Shown here: positions 35,223 to 44,937 of the stretch, piece by piece
Layout of the letters: every line of letters starts with the position of its first letter
How positions within the stretch are numbered: the first letter of the stretch is position 1
Source of the DNA: Candidatus Flexifilum breve
GTDB taxonomy: Bacteria; Chloroflexota; Anaerolineae; Aggregatilineales; Phototrophicaceae
Length of the DNA stretch: 64,000 bases
NCBI GenBank assembly: GCA_016717205.1
Contig: JADKGC010000008.1
Coordinates: 186,001 to 250,000, forward strand
Direction of reading: 5' to 3'
The notes under the pieces: generated by a model
Seen by the model: the letters and a program-made list of their open reading frames with translations, nothing else
What the model was told of the DNA's origin: nothing
Databases searched by the model: none
Made by a program: the position numbers and the translations under genes

Positions 35223-35600
35223 CTACTTCTCCGCGCGCCACGCGGCGAGGCCGAGACACAACCACCCGGCGATCAAACTCGCGCCGCCGAGCGGGGCGAC
35301 CGCGCCCATGAAGCGCAGGTTGAGCAGGCTCAACAGGTACAGACTCCCCGAAAACAGCAGGATCCCCGCGACGAACAGCCACCCCGCCCACCGCGACCAG
35401 CGCGACGGGAACCGTTCATAAATCCACGCCGCGCCGAGCAGCGCGACCGCATGGATCAAATGGTAACGCACCGCCGTTTCAAAAGTCCCCTCAGCAGCGG
35501 GATTCTCCGCGAAGAAACCGGCCAAACCGTGCGCCCCAAACGCCCCGAGCGCCACACCGAGCGCCCCGAACAGCGCCGCCAGACCCACTAAAGTACGCAT
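35223..35600 (-). CDS. DUF423 (YgdD-like) membrane protein
   Basis: A 125-residue protein with four hydrophobic segments. The start AALFGALGVALGAFGAHGLAG and the later YHLIHAVALLGAAW, ASLIAGWLCLGLAAWRA are characteristic of DUF423, a family of small inner-membrane proteins of unknown function. It is transcribed away from the large protein gene that follows. Confidence 0.9.
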   Translation of the reverse strand: MRTLVGLAALFGALGVALGAFGAHGLAGFFAENPAAEGTFETAVRYHLIHAVALLGAAWIYERFPSRWSRWAGWLFVAGILLFSGSLYLLSLLNLRFMGAVAPLGGASLIAGWLCLGLAAWRAEK

Positions 35601-35709
35601 GCTGGAATCTCAATCCGTGGTTATGATAAGGCACGCTATAATCATACTCAGGGATCGGCTTTTTTCAGAGATTACTGCATCTGTAATCATTTTAAGGCAG
35701 CGCGAACCG

Positions 35710-38700
35710 ATGTTGTCGCCCGCAGGTTATGCTCTCGAACACTTCTACTACGGACAGCTTTTCTATCAAGGAAAGCCGCACGGAGAACTGCGCCTGCTGG
35801 CTTCGTCGCCGGGCGTGAAAACTGAACACGCCGCGGAAGCGATCAATGAGGCGCGTTTGCCCCCCATGCTCAACGTCCACAACGGATCATGGGCGCTGCT
35901 GCGCGGCAAAACGATTCCGTTTATGCTGGCGCAGGCGCAAATCGGGGATCGCGGACAGGCCATGCGGCATGTCATCCTCATTTCGGTCGATGTGCTGCGC
36001 GCGCTCGGCGGCAACCTGCGCATTTTGAGCAAACTGGTCGATGCGAAGATGCCGTCGTATGACACCGTCGGTCATACGATTCCCGTGCTGACGCTCCCGC
36101 AGGTGACCGTGCCCTCGCTGGCGGCGCAGGAAGGCGCGATGCTCGCGCTGATGACGGCCACCCGCGACCGCATGGATGTGATTGAAGCACTGCTTTCGGC
36201 GATCATCCAGAATGTGCAGGTCGTCATCCTCAACGCGCCCTTTGAACCCGCGCAGCGCGTGGCGTTCATCGAAGGCTTGCTCACGCTGCTGCCCCCACCC
36301 GCCCGTTTTGGCGTGACCTTCGCGACCCACACGTTACCGAGCACCAAAGTCGACGCGCAGATTCGCTTTTTGCACGAAGGCGCGCCGCCGAGCAATGCGC
36401 TCGTGTTCAACTGGCCGACCGCTGAACTCATGGGCAACAAGGTCGAAGACGAGTACAGCCGCTTCATCAAGAGCCAACTGCGCCTCGATATGTCGCTGGT
36501 CATCCAGCAGACGAGCGCTATGACCGCGGTGGCGGGTTGGCGGCTCAAACGCGGCGACAGCCTCTCGGACTCGCTCAAATATGCCTCCTATCGCCTGAGC
36601 ATCGATACGGCGATCAACAACAATCAGCCCGTCGCCTCCAGCGATGCGGCGAAGATTCTGGCGGAAGACCCGACGCTCACCGAAGACCTGCGGGCCGCGT
36701 ATGTGCGGCATCTGCTGGCTTTCGCGCTCGTGCTCGACGAGATCGAACACGCCGATGTGCTGGCAGTGGTTGTGCGCGGTCAGCCCGACCTCGAACGCGT
36801 CATCATGAAGCAGATGTCCGACGCGCTCGGCACCGGCAAAGCGGATCGCGTGTATCGCACGCTGCTGCGCTGGTTGTCGAATCCACTCGGCTTCAAAGGC
36901 ATGTACTGGGTCGAACTGGCGCAGCGGGCCGCCGCGGCTTATGCCGAAATGCTCGCCAAAAGTGGCGCCGCCGACGCGCTGACCGCTTTCCTGCGGCACT
37001 TGCAGCGCAACGGCTCGATGATCGAAGCGACCAGCATCATGGCGCGCCTGATCGAGATTTCGCTGCCGCTGGCTGTGCAGCATCAGCCGCTGGCGGAAAC
37101 TGTGTTTTTGCTCGGCGCAAACACACTGACGGGTACACGCTGGCAAAAATTCACTTCAATCAAGCAGCTCCACCCGTACCTGCCCGAGGCGATCACCCAG
37201 TTGATCGACACGATGGGCGACGAAAACTCGCTCAGCGCGTCGCCGGGTCTGCTGGCGCAGGCGGCGAGCGCGCTCGGCCCGGACGCGCAGAATCTGCTCA
37301 TCATCCGCTTCGCCGAACTGGCGAATCTGGCCAACCGGCGCGACCTGCTGGATAACACCGCGCTCGGAGCGCTGGTCGCGGCGGCGAGTTCGCCGCACGG
37401 CGCGACCTACGACGCGTTCCTGCGGTCACTGGTGCGCAGCCTCTCCAGCGAAGAAGCGCTCGACACGCTGGGCATGTACGGCTCGCGCTATCTGTTGCAA
37501 ATTCTGCTGGCACGACAGGCCTACGACGAACTGGCGGGCGAACTGCTGCGCCAGAATCGTATGCTCTACCCGGCGGACAAAATGCTGAGTTACGCCACGC
37601 TGCTGCGCGGACTGTTCCTCGAAACCCCCTTCCCCAAAGAAGATGCCGCGACGGCGCTTAAGGCGCTCGACGACAAGGGGATGAAGCCGCTGCCGCTGGC
37701 GATGGCTTACTTCGGCGCGCTGGAGCAGCACGGGTGGACACAGGACAGCCTCGCCGCCGACCTGTCGGCGCTGGTCTTCGGCAACCGCATGATCACCGAC
37801 GCGATTCAGCTTGATCTGCTGATGCAGCTCCTGAACTATCACGTCAAACGGCGCGACTCGAACTTCACGGTGCGCGTCGCCGCCCTGCTGCCCGTCGCCG
37901 CCGCCCGCAAAGGCGAAGACGGCGTCGCCCCGATGATCGAAGTGTACAAAGCGCTGGATTGGGATGATGCGGTCAAAGGTGTGGCGATGGATTCGCTGCG
38001 GCGCTTCGTCCGCCGCCTGAGCGACGCCGACGCCCTTGAGTCCGTCGAGAAGATCAAGGCGCAGTTAGGCGACCAGATCGGCGCGGCGCTGGAAGCAGCC
38101 TACTACATTCGGCGCATGATGGGCGGCAGATCGCTGGCCGACTACGCCTATTCGGTGCACACGACCGCGCAGTTCCTATACGATACTGGCCTCAGCTTTG
38201 CCGACAAGAGCAAACTGCCGTCGATTCCCGCGCTGTTGAGCGACCTCGACAGCCTCAACGGCGGGCTGAACGATACCGACCGCAATCTGCTGTCGTCCGC
38301 CGTCGTCGACATGCTCAAGACGCTGGCGCTGCTGGCGGCGCAGCATCGCACGGTGCATGCCCGGGAAACGGACGAGCAGGTGCAGCAGTTGACCGAAGGC
38401 AAGGGCAGCGCCGTCACCATCTTCGACATTTTCCGCGTGATGGGCGGATATTTCGCGCGGGGCAAACGCTTGAGCGCGCGCACCGACAAGGTCTCCGGCA
38501 ATCACCCGCTGGCAGATCGCTCCGCGCCTGTGCTCATGCGCGAAGTCAACCAGATCGCGCGGCTGCTCAAGAACGCGCTGCGCACCTTCCCGCCGACGGG
38601 ACCGCGCCCATCGATCAGCGCGGAAGCGCTCATCGGCGAGCTGGAGAGCTTGTGGGGCGATATCGCCCTGCATGAACGCCGCTCACTGGTGCGCGACCTC

Positions 38701-38889
38701 GCCATCGACATGCAGCGCATCCCCGAACTTACGCTGATGATCACCGAACGCGCCGACTCCAAGGGACTGCAGGACAGCAACGCGGGCATCGCCCGCAAGC
38801 TCGACGCCAACAAGCACCGTCCGGAGAACGCGATGGAGTTCTACCGCTTCGTGCATGGGTATTTCCGGTCACGCATCAAGCAGAAGTAA
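35710..38889 (+). CDS. Large protein of unknown function, possibly GAP1-like
   Basis: A 1059-residue, largely helical soluble protein without signal peptide. The N-terminal region (ALEHFYYGQLFYQGKPHGELRLLASSPGVKTEHAAEAI, then a strand WALLRGKTIPFMLAQAQIGDRGQAMRHVILI) somewhat resembles the GAP1-N domain described for GTPase-associated proteins in bacterial conflict systems. This is a weak impression, not a match I could test. The remaining 700 residues are alpha-helical with TPR/HEAT-like periodicity and repeated Leu and Ala. The frame is open from 35599, but the ATG at 35710 (MLSPAGYALEHF) is preferred. A TATAAT at 35637-35642 could be its -10 box. A strong terminator follows. Confidence 0.6.
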   Translation: MLSPAGYALEHFYYGQLFYQGKPHGELRLLASSPGVKTEHAAEAINEARLPPMLNVHNGSWALLRGKTIPFMLAQAQIGDRGQAMRHVILISVDVLRALGGNLRILSKLVDAKMPSYDTVGHTIPVLTLPQVTVPSLAAQEGAMLALMTATRDRMDVIEALLSAIIQNVQVVILNAPFEPAQRVAFIEGLLTLLPPPARFGVTFATHTLPSTKVDAQIRFLHEGAPPSNALVFNWPTAELMGNKVEDEYSRFIKSQLRLDMSLVIQQTSAMTAVAGWRLKRGDSLSDSLKYASYRLSIDTAINNNQPVASSDAAKILAEDPTLTEDLRAAYVRHLLAFALVLDEIEHADVLAVVVRGQPDLERVIMKQMSDALGTGKADRVYRTLLRWLSNPLGFKGMYWVELAQRAAAAYAEMLAKSGAADALTAFLRHLQRNGSMIEATSIMARLIEISLPLAVQHQPLAETVFLLGANTLTGTRWQKFTSIKQLHPYLPEAITQLIDTMGDENSLSASPGLLAQAASALGPDAQNLLIIRFAELANLANRRDLLDNTALGALVAAASSPHGATYDAFLRSLVRSLSSEEALDTLGMYGSRYLLQILLARQAYDELAGELLRQNRMLYPADKMLSYATLLRGLFLETPFPKEDAATALKALDDKGMKPLPLAMAYFGALEQHGWTQDSLAADLSALVFGNRMITDAIQLDLLMQLLNYHVKRRDSNFTVRVAALLPVAAARKGEDGVAPMIEVYKALDWDDAVKGVAMDSLRRFVRRLSDADALESVEKIKAQLGDQIGAALEAAYYIRRMMGGRSLADYAYSVHTTAQFLYDTGLSFADKSKLPSIPALLSDLDSLNGGLNDTDRNLLSSAVVDMLKTLALLAAQHRTVHARETDEQVQQLTEGKGSAVTIFDIFRVMGGYFARGKRLSARTDKVSGNHPLADRSAPVLMREVNQIARLLKNALRTFPPTGPRPSISAEALIGELESLWGDIALHERRSLVRDLAIDMQRIPELTLMITERADSKGLQDSNAGIARKLDANKHRPENAMEFYRFVHGYFRSRIKQK

Positions 38890-38919
38890 CGCCGGGCGAC
38901 CGATCTAGACAGTGCGCAG

Positions 38920-38950
38920 AAGGACGTCACAACAGGCGTCCTTTTTGTTT
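38920..38950 (+). terminator. Intrinsic terminator after the 1059-aa gene
   Basis: AAGGACG (38920-38926) pairs with CGTCCTT (38937-38943), with a 10-base loop, and is followed by a T-rich run to 38950. It lies 31 bases after the stop and before the convergent methyltransferase gene. Confidence 0.8.
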
Positions 38951-38959
38951 GGACGATCT

Positions 38960-39673
38960 TCAGCGCGTTATAGGTTTGACGCCCCACAGACAGTAGCGCC
39001 AGCACACACTTGATCCCAGCCCCAGCACGGCGAACAGGCGTGACAACCCGTGATTGAGCGCGGCGACAGCGCTGTGCGCGGGTCGCCAATTGGGCACGAG
39101 CACCGGGCCGACAAAGCCGCCGCTCAGCGGCAAACCGATCACTTCGTAATACTGCACGCCGCCAATCTCAAAATGAAACTCGCGCAGCACGGCTTCGGCT
39201 ACGGGACGCGCCGCCTCGGGGTCAACATGGCGGATGAGTTTGCGCGCTAACCGGAGAATGAACATGGGATTCGGGTCAAAAATGATCAGGCGGCCACCCG
39301 GTTTGAGGATGCGCCAGAACTGCCCGAACGACTTGCGATAGTCATGTTCGTTGTACACATGATGAAACGCATCTTTGAGCACGACGACATCGAAGCTGGC
39401 GTCGGGGAAAGCGTGAATGTCTTCCGCATTGACCAGCGTGATCGGCAGGTCGCCGTACAGCGTTTTCGACAGGCGCACCGCTTCCGGGTCGATTTCGACC
39501 CCCTGCGCGTCAATGCCCTGCTGGCACAATTCATGGACCAGCGAGCCATACCCACAGCCAATATCGAGCACGGTACTGTGCGCGGGAATGGTGGCGGCGA
39601 TCACCTGATTATGCTGGCGGTCGATGCGTCCCCACAGACCCAACAAACGACGATAGTTATCCTGAATATCCAC
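38960..39673 (-). CDS. SAM-dependent methyltransferase, class I
   Basis: A Rossmann-fold methyltransferase of 237 residues: motif I VLDIGCGYGSLVHEL, then DAQGVEIDPEAVRLS, VNAEDIHAFPDASFDVVVLKDAFHHVYN (motifs II-IV) and LKPGGRLIIFDPNP. The arrangement is of the Methyltransf_11/UbiE-like type. The C-terminal part, with a hydrophobic patch near GLPLSGGFVGPVLVPN, may contact a lipid or membrane. The substrate cannot be told. Convergent with the preceding large gene. Confidence 0.88.
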   Translation of the reverse strand: MDIQDNYRRLLGLWGRIDRQHNQVIAATIPAHSTVLDIGCGYGSLVHELCQQGIDAQGVEIDPEAVRLSKTLYGDLPITLVNAEDIHAFPDASFDVVVLKDAFHHVYNEHDYRKSFGQFWRILKPGGRLIIFDPNPMFILRLARKLIRHVDPEAARPVAEAVLREFHFEIGGVQYYEVIGLPLSGGFVGPVLVPNWRPAHSAVAALNHGLSRLFAVLGLGSSVCWRYCLWGVKPITR

Positions 39674-40025
39674 GCTCGGCCTCGCATCTGAGTCGAATAA
39701 TTACTGCTGTTCGTGTCCCAAGAGCCACCCGATTATAACGATGATCCCGCAAAGCGTGATGGAGTCGGCGGTCTCAGTGAAACAGCGTAGGCTGAACCGC
39801 TTATGCGGATTAGCGTATAGACGAATAATCGATAAAAGCAGTAGACTGATGAACGGCAGCAGTGATGCTGCGCTTCATTGCTACCTCAAAGCTGAGACTT
39901 ACTGTTACCCCAGATCCCTGTAACGGACTTCGTAGAGTTGCCCGCATTCCCTAGAGCGAGTGTTGAAGTGTGCGCCCAGTTGGCAGCCCACTCGTTTTGA
40001 TTTTGCCTATTGAAAGGAAGTTATA
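39674..40025. other. Intergenic region, nothing clear seen
   Basis: About 350 bases between the minus-strand methyltransferase start and the cytochrome gene. It should hold both promoters, but I could not identify confident boxes, repeats or a small gene. The ribosome site AAAGGAAG at 40013-40020 belongs to the cytochrome gene. Confidence 0.5.
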
Positions 40026-41735
40026 GTGCTTCGTCGTCGTTCTGCATCGTTGTTCGCCCTAGTCGGCCTCACCTTGATCGCGCTGGCAGTCTTGCTGTTG
40101 ATCAGCCCGACCGCCGCCGCTGCGCAGGAGGCCACGCCGGACCCCACACTGGTGAATCTCCCCGTCGAAAATGGTCGTTATTTTGATACCTCTGGTTTAT
40201 GCGCGACCTGTCACCGCAATATGGTGGATGAACACGGCAATGATATTTCGTTTGATACCGCATGGCGCGCCACCATGATGGCGAATTCCGGTCGTGACCC
40301 GTACTGGCGCGCCGGGCTGCGCCGTGAAGTGCTCGCCAACCCGGATTTCTCGGCATTCATTCAAGATAAGTGTGCGACCTGCCATATGCCGATGGCGCGG
40401 ACGACGTCCAACCTCGCGACGGGTCTGCCGCTGCAGGTGCTGGGCGAAGGCGGCGCGATTCAACCGGGGACGGAATATCACACGCTCGCGCTGGACAGCG
40501 TGTCATGCACGCTTTGCCACCAGATCAGCGATACCCACCTCGGCGAACGGGAAGGTCAAAGCGGTCATTACACCATTGACGGCGCGGAAGATCAATTTGC
40601 GCATGCCCGCGTGATCTACGGGCCGTTCGCGCCGGATGCGGCCCAGGCGGCCTTCATGCTGGCCTCGACCGGCGGCCTGCAAACGCAAAGCGATCACATC
40701 ACCAGTTCGGAACTGTGCTCAAGCTGCCACGAACTGTTCACGCCCTACTTCAACGTAGAGACGCGCGAACTCGCGCCAGTCACCTTCCAGGAACAGACGC
40801 CGTACACTGAATGGCTGAACAGCGACTACCGCAACAGCCAAACGTGCCAGGCGTGCCATATGCCCATCGTTGACGGGCTCGCGCAGGCAGCCAGCCTCGG
40901 CAACCCGATCCCGGCGATGCGCACGGGCGTCTCACAGCACACGCTGCTCGGTGGCAATGTCTATCTGCCGCGCATTTTGCAGGCGTTTGGCGAAGAACTG
41001 GAAGTCACCTCGACCGATGAGCAGTTCCAGCAGTACATCGACCTGACCCGCCAGCAGTTGCAGAATGATACGGCGCGCGTCACCCTCCAGAATGCTGCCG
41101 TGACCGATGGTACGCTGTCGTTCGACGTGTTTGTACAAAGCCTCGTCGGGCACAAGTTCCCGACCGCCTACCCGTCACGCCGCACGTGGCTGCACGTCAC
41201 GGTGCGCGATGTCAGCGGCGCCGTCGTGTTCGAATCGGGCAGCTATGACGATTACGGGCGCATCTCCGGCAACGCCAACGACGACGATGCGCAGGGCGTT
41301 GAGCCGCACTACGACGTGATCACCGCGCCCGATCAGGTGCAAATCTATGAGCCGATCATGGGCGATACGGCGGGCAACGTCACCACAACGCTGCTGCTGG
41401 CGTCGCAGTACCTCAAGGACAACCGCATTCTACCGCAGGGTTTCAACCCGGCGACCGCACCCATTGAAATTGTGCCGTGGGGCGATGCCGCGACCGACAG
41501 CGATTTCGTCGGTGGCAGCGACCGCGTGACCTATCAGGTACCGGTGACGAATGCCGCGGGTTTGACAATTGAAGTGGAAATGGTCTACCAGACGCTCGGC
41601 TATCGCTGGGCGGAAAACCTGCGCGAGTACGCCGACCCCGTGGCCGCGCCGGAAATCGTCGACTTCCTGCGTTACTACGAAGCCGTGCCGAATACGCCGG
41701 AATTCGTGACGAGCGCGACGGTCACGCTGCCGTAA
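40026..41735 (+). CDS. Secreted pentaheme c-type cytochrome
   Basis: A signal peptide (LVGLTLIALAVLLLISPTAAAAQ) is followed by five CxxCH haem-binding motifs: CATCH, CATCH, CTLCH, CSSCH and CQACH, all in the N-terminal 300 residues. The C-terminal 250 residues are haem-free and beta-rich (FDVFVQSLVGHKFPTAYPSRRTWLHVTVRD, a pattern seen in extracellular multihaem cytochromes with a HKFPT motif). It probably carries electrons outside the membrane. The start is GTG at 40026 with AAAGGAAG close before it. No other cytochrome, biogenesis gene or oxidase is in the window. Which electron partner it uses is unknown. Confidence 0.88.
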   Translation: MLRRRSASLFALVGLTLIALAVLLLISPTAAAAQEATPDPTLVNLPVENGRYFDTSGLCATCHRNMVDEHGNDISFDTAWRATMMANSGRDPYWRAGLRREVLANPDFSAFIQDKCATCHMPMARTTSNLATGLPLQVLGEGGAIQPGTEYHTLALDSVSCTLCHQISDTHLGEREGQSGHYTIDGAEDQFAHARVIYGPFAPDAAQAAFMLASTGGLQTQSDHITSSELCSSCHELFTPYFNVETRELAPVTFQEQTPYTEWLNSDYRNSQTCQACHMPIVDGLAQAASLGNPIPAMRTGVSQHTLLGGNVYLPRILQAFGEELEVTSTDEQFQQYIDLTRQQLQNDTARVTLQNAAVTDGTLSFDVFVQSLVGHKFPTAYPSRRTWLHVTVRDVSGAVVFESGSYDDYGRISGNANDDDAQGVEPHYDVITAPDQVQIYEPIMGDTAGNVTTTLLLASQYLKDNRILPQGFNPATAPIEIVPWGDAATDSDFVGGSDRVTYQVPVTNAAGLTIEVEMVYQTLGYRWAENLREYADPVAAPEIVDFLRYYEAVPNTPEFVTSATVTLP

Positions 41736-41749
41736 GTCCCCTTTTTTCG

Positions 41750-41773
41750 GTAGGAGCGCGGGTGCGCTCCTAC
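41750..41773. terminator. Hairpin between convergent genes (repeat family)
   Basis: GTAGGAGCGC pairs with GCGCTCCTAC (loop GGGT). It is 14 bases after the cytochrome stop and 3 bases before the hydrolase stop on the other strand, so it may serve both genes. It belongs to the GTAGG hairpin family. Confidence 0.65.
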
Positions 41774-41775
41774 CC

Positions 41776-42639
41776 TTACCCCGCTTCACTCAGAAATGTA
41801 TTCAGCGACGCGTGGAATTGCTCACGGCATTCGAGCATCGGGAAGTGTCCCGCGCCGTCGAGATGAACGAGGCGGCAATCCGCGACCTGCTGAGCGACGA
41901 GATCGCCTTCACTGGGCGGCACGACGCGATCCGCGGTGCCGAAGATCACCAGCGTCGGCGCTTGAATGGCGCGGATGGCGTTCGACAAATCCGTGCTGAT
42001 GATCGCTTTGCCACTCGGGTAGATGGCGTGTTGACAGCCCGGCGGCAGCACCAGCTCGACATCTTCATCCCACTCAGCCAGCGGCACATGATTGAGCGAC
42101 CAGGTGTAGAATTCGAAGCGGCGGTAGGCGGAAACGCGGGCAGCGGCGCGACTGAGGCCGACGAGGAACGGGAACGCCTGCGCAACCCGCGCGCGCGGCA
42201 GCACCACATACCGGGGATAGGGCTGCAAGCGCCCGCTCGTCACGCCTGCCACGTCGACCAGGCGGGTGACGCGCTGCGGCGCAAGCTGCGCGGCGATGCA
42301 CAGGCTGATCTGCCCGCCCATCGAGTGGCCAAGCAGGGTGAAGCGCTCAATGCCGAGCGCGTCGAGCAGGGCGAGTACGCGCCGCCCCTGTGCCGCGATG
42401 CTGTAATCGCCGCCCGGCGGGCGCGCGCTGTGCCCATAACCGAGCAGATCGACGGCGATGCAGCGGTAACGCCCCTGCAGTACCGGAATCGTATGCCGCC
42501 ACACGCGGCTGTGCGACAGCCACCCGTGAACCATGACGATGACCGGCAAGGCCGGATCACCCACGTCGAGGTAGGCCAACTGCTGCTGATCGATAGTGAT
42601 GAACTGCTTGGCGAGTCCGGTGAGCGTCGAAGGGGTCAT
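41776..42639 (-). CDS. Alpha/beta-hydrolase
   Basis: The catalytic triad is intact: nucleophile in LLGHSMGGQISLCIA, acid in VIFGTADRVVPPSEG and histidine in DGAGHFPMLECRE. The oxyanion strand is VIVMVHGWLSHSRVW and the cap is GYGHSARPPGGDYSI. It is similar in style to the hydrolase at 54130, but shorter in its cap. It has no signal peptide. Substrates could be esters, lactones or epoxides. Confidence 0.88.
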   Translation of the reverse strand: MTPSTLTGLAKQFITIDQQQLAYLDVGDPALPVIVMVHGWLSHSRVWRHTIPVLQGRYRCIAVDLLGYGHSARPPGGDYSIAAQGRRVLALLDALGIERFTLLGHSMGGQISLCIAAQLAPQRVTRLVDVAGVTSGRLQPYPRYVVLPRARVAQAFPFLVGLSRAAARVSAYRRFEFYTWSLNHVPLAEWDEDVELVLPPGCQHAIYPSGKAIISTDLSNAIRAIQAPTLVIFGTADRVVPPSEGDLVAQQVADCRLVHLDGAGHFPMLECREQFHASLNTFLSEAG

Positions 42640-42744
42640 GGTGTGCGCTTTTCGTCCGTGAACGGCAGAGAGATCAGCCGATTAGAGTCGGGATCAGTGA
42701 CCACCAGCCCCGACTCACAACCACTCTCTTCATCATAGCGCAGA

Positions 42745-44937
42745 TTAGTTTGCGCGCAGGCTCACGTCGAATTCGGCGCGCTGCCGCGTCTCGTCGCTGA
42801 CGCCCGACACGGCGATCAACAGGTTGTCGTTAGCGGCCAGTGGGAACGTCCACGTGCCGCTGCCGTTCGTCCCATCGATCAGGCGCTGAACACGCGGCAC
42901 GGATTCCGAACCGATAGTCACGGCCTGCACCAGCAGATCCTGCGGTACGCGGTTGTCGATTTCCGACCAACCAACGAAGTCCCACGCACCATCGTCGACG
43001 AAATCGAGTTCCGGCACGGCGATGTTGTCGACCGCCATGCCCTGATCTTCACGCCCGACGTAGGTGATATACAGGAAGCGAATCAGCACGTCGCCGCCCG
43101 CATACGGCGTGAGATCGACGGTATGCGCCTGCCAGAGCGGTTCCGGATACACCACCCGCGTCGGATGCGCGCCCAACACCACCGGGATCTCCACTTGGTC
43201 GCCGCCGCGCTGAATGAGCAGATTCAGCGTGTCGCCGGGCGCGTAATTGGCCAGCAAGCTGATCACATCCGGCGTGGTCGTCCACAGCTCGCCCTCATAG
43301 CCGATAATCTGGTCGTTGACCTGTACGCCCGCGGTCGCGGCGGCGCCGCCCGCGACCACCTGCTGAATGGTCACGCCGTCGCCGCTCATCACCACACCCA
43401 TGATCGGGAACGGACGCGGCGGTTCCGGATTGCTGATGCCCGTAAACCCGACGCCATAGGCCACGCCATAGCGATTGTTCGTGGTCAAGCCTGGCGGTTC
43501 GAGGATCGTCCACGTCGCGCCGTCGTCGGTCGAGACGGCTACATAGCCGTAGTTCCACGCGTCGGCGGTGTCCCACCACGCATCAAAGCTGAGCGTGGCG
43601 GCTTCAACACCGCTCAGATCGAAGCGGCGGGTCATCGTCCGCACCTGATCCGCGCCCCAGCCTGACCAGTAGAAGCGCTCCGCCGGATCGCGATCCATGG
43701 GCAAGCGTTCCACTGTTTCGCGCCCGGTGATGGTGAGTTCGAAGGTCGCCGGGTTAGTCGTGGAATAGACATAGTAGGCCGTGCCGAATTGATTGACCGT
43801 CTGCGCGGGCAGGTCGCCGAGTTCGATCTGCGTGGCTTGCGCGCGCTGTGTGTTTTCCAGCGGCGCGACGACATGCCGGTAGCGCCGGTCACCGAAATCG
43901 ACGTTGAGCAGGTTGGCGATGACGAAATCGGCGAAAGCGTCGCGCGCGGTCGCCGCCGCCCCAGTCACCGGATCATACCTGCCCACGTTCGCCAGCGCCG
44001 GATCGAGGGTGCTGAGGCCGCGCCCCGGCTGCAGGAACAGATCGAGGATCAGGTTTTGTCCGTAACGCTGCGTCAGATAATTCAAAAACAACTGCTGCGC
44101 GGCCAGCGTCTGACTGCGGGTGGTCAGTGCGGCGGGCTGCGTCAGCGGAGTATCCGGCGCGCTCAGGAACGGATCGTAGTCGGCGGCTTGCAGACCTGCC
44201 TGCTGGGCGCGGAACAACAGCAGCCAGCGGAAGGCTTCTTCGAGCCACGCCGCGCCCTCCGGGTTATTGGACCGGAGCACAAACGTCACCACGCCGCGCG
44301 CAATCGCTGCGGCATATGCCGGATCGGTCAGCGCCACCCCGTCGATGGCCGTGATGAACAGCGTCTCGTGCTGGTTGCTGATGCCCAACGGCGCATAGGC
44401 AGTCGGCAGGCTGTCCACCGGGTTGATGAGCGCGTCGCGGTCGTCGGCCAGTTGATTGGTGAACACCACATACAGCCGCGGATCGTTATCGACATCCGGC
44501 ACTGGCAGTAGATCGGTCGAGTCCTGCACGGAACCGATATCGGGCAGGTTGATCACACGGTAGGTCGAGCGTAACCGGAAGAATGTGTACAACTGCCCAA
44601 CCTGCCCGGCCAGAGAGCTCGCATCCACATTGCCTAAGCCGAGCGCGTTATCCACCCAGATGTAGGCGCGTCCCGAGGCACCGACGAGCGTCGCCGTGAT
44701 GCGTGTGGGCGTCGGGCTGTCGGTCTGCCCGACCCAGAAATCGAGCACTTGTCCGCGCTCATAGCGCGGCGTCAGCTCAGGCACCACCGGGTCGGTGGTG
44801 GCGCCGAGCAAACTCACAGCCAACTGCTGCGGATCACGTCGGGGAATATCGGCAACGGGGTCTGTCTCTTGCGCCCAAACGGCAGTTGCTACCAATACAA
44901 CGAAACCAGCGAGAATACGACGCCACCAAGTCACCAT
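42745..44937 (-). CDS. Secreted PDZ protein related to immune inhibitor A, metallopeptidase site lost
   Basis: A signal peptide (RRILAGFVVLVATAVWAQ) starts this 730-residue protein. The middle resembles Chloroflexota immune-inhibitor-A-like peptidases: WLEEAFRWLLLF stands where WLNEGL usually follows the HExxH helix, but no HExxH is present (the expected segment reads VVTFVLRSNNPEGAA). A MAM/jellyroll part follows (LSFDAWWDTADAWNYGYVAVSTDDGATWTIL), interrupted by a PDZ domain of about 80 residues (GDGVTIQQVVAGGAAATAGVQVNDQIIGYEGE). A second jellyroll half (YAGGDVLIRFLYITYVGREDQGMAVDNIAVPEL) ends it. It is probably a surface binding protein rather than a peptidase. Confidence 0.75.
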   Translation of the reverse strand: MVTWWRRILAGFVVLVATAVWAQETDPVADIPRRDPQQLAVSLLGATTDPVVPELTPRYERGQVLDFWVGQTDSPTPTRITATLVGASGRAYIWVDNALGLGNVDASSLAGQVGQLYTFFRLRSTYRVINLPDIGSVQDSTDLLPVPDVDNDPRLYVVFTNQLADDRDALINPVDSLPTAYAPLGISNQHETLFITAIDGVALTDPAYAAAIARGVVTFVLRSNNPEGAAWLEEAFRWLLLFRAQQAGLQAADYDPFLSAPDTPLTQPAALTTRSQTLAAQQLFLNYLTQRYGQNLILDLFLQPGRGLSTLDPALANVGRYDPVTGAAATARDAFADFVIANLLNVDFGDRRYRHVVAPLENTQRAQATQIELGDLPAQTVNQFGTAYYVYSTTNPATFELTITGRETVERLPMDRDPAERFYWSGWGADQVRTMTRRFDLSGVEAATLSFDAWWDTADAWNYGYVAVSTDDGATWTILEPPGLTTNNRYGVAYGVGFTGISNPEPPRPFPIMGVVMSGDGVTIQQVVAGGAAATAGVQVNDQIIGYEGELWTTTPDVISLLANYAPGDTLNLLIQRGGDQVEIPVVLGAHPTRVVYPEPLWQAHTVDLTPYAGGDVLIRFLYITYVGREDQGMAVDNIAVPELDFVDDGAWDFVGWSEIDNRVPQDLLVQAVTIGSESVPRVQRLIDGTNGSGTWTFPLAANDNLLIAVSGVSDETRQRAEFDVSLRAN

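Noticed and set aside
38841..39089. Short minus-strand frame overlapping the end of the 1059-aa gene
   Set aside because: It crosses the intrinsic terminator and has no credible start.
39741..39923. 60-codon frame upstream of the cytochrome gene
   Set aside because: No ribosome site, no domain, and the composition is like the non-coding surroundings.
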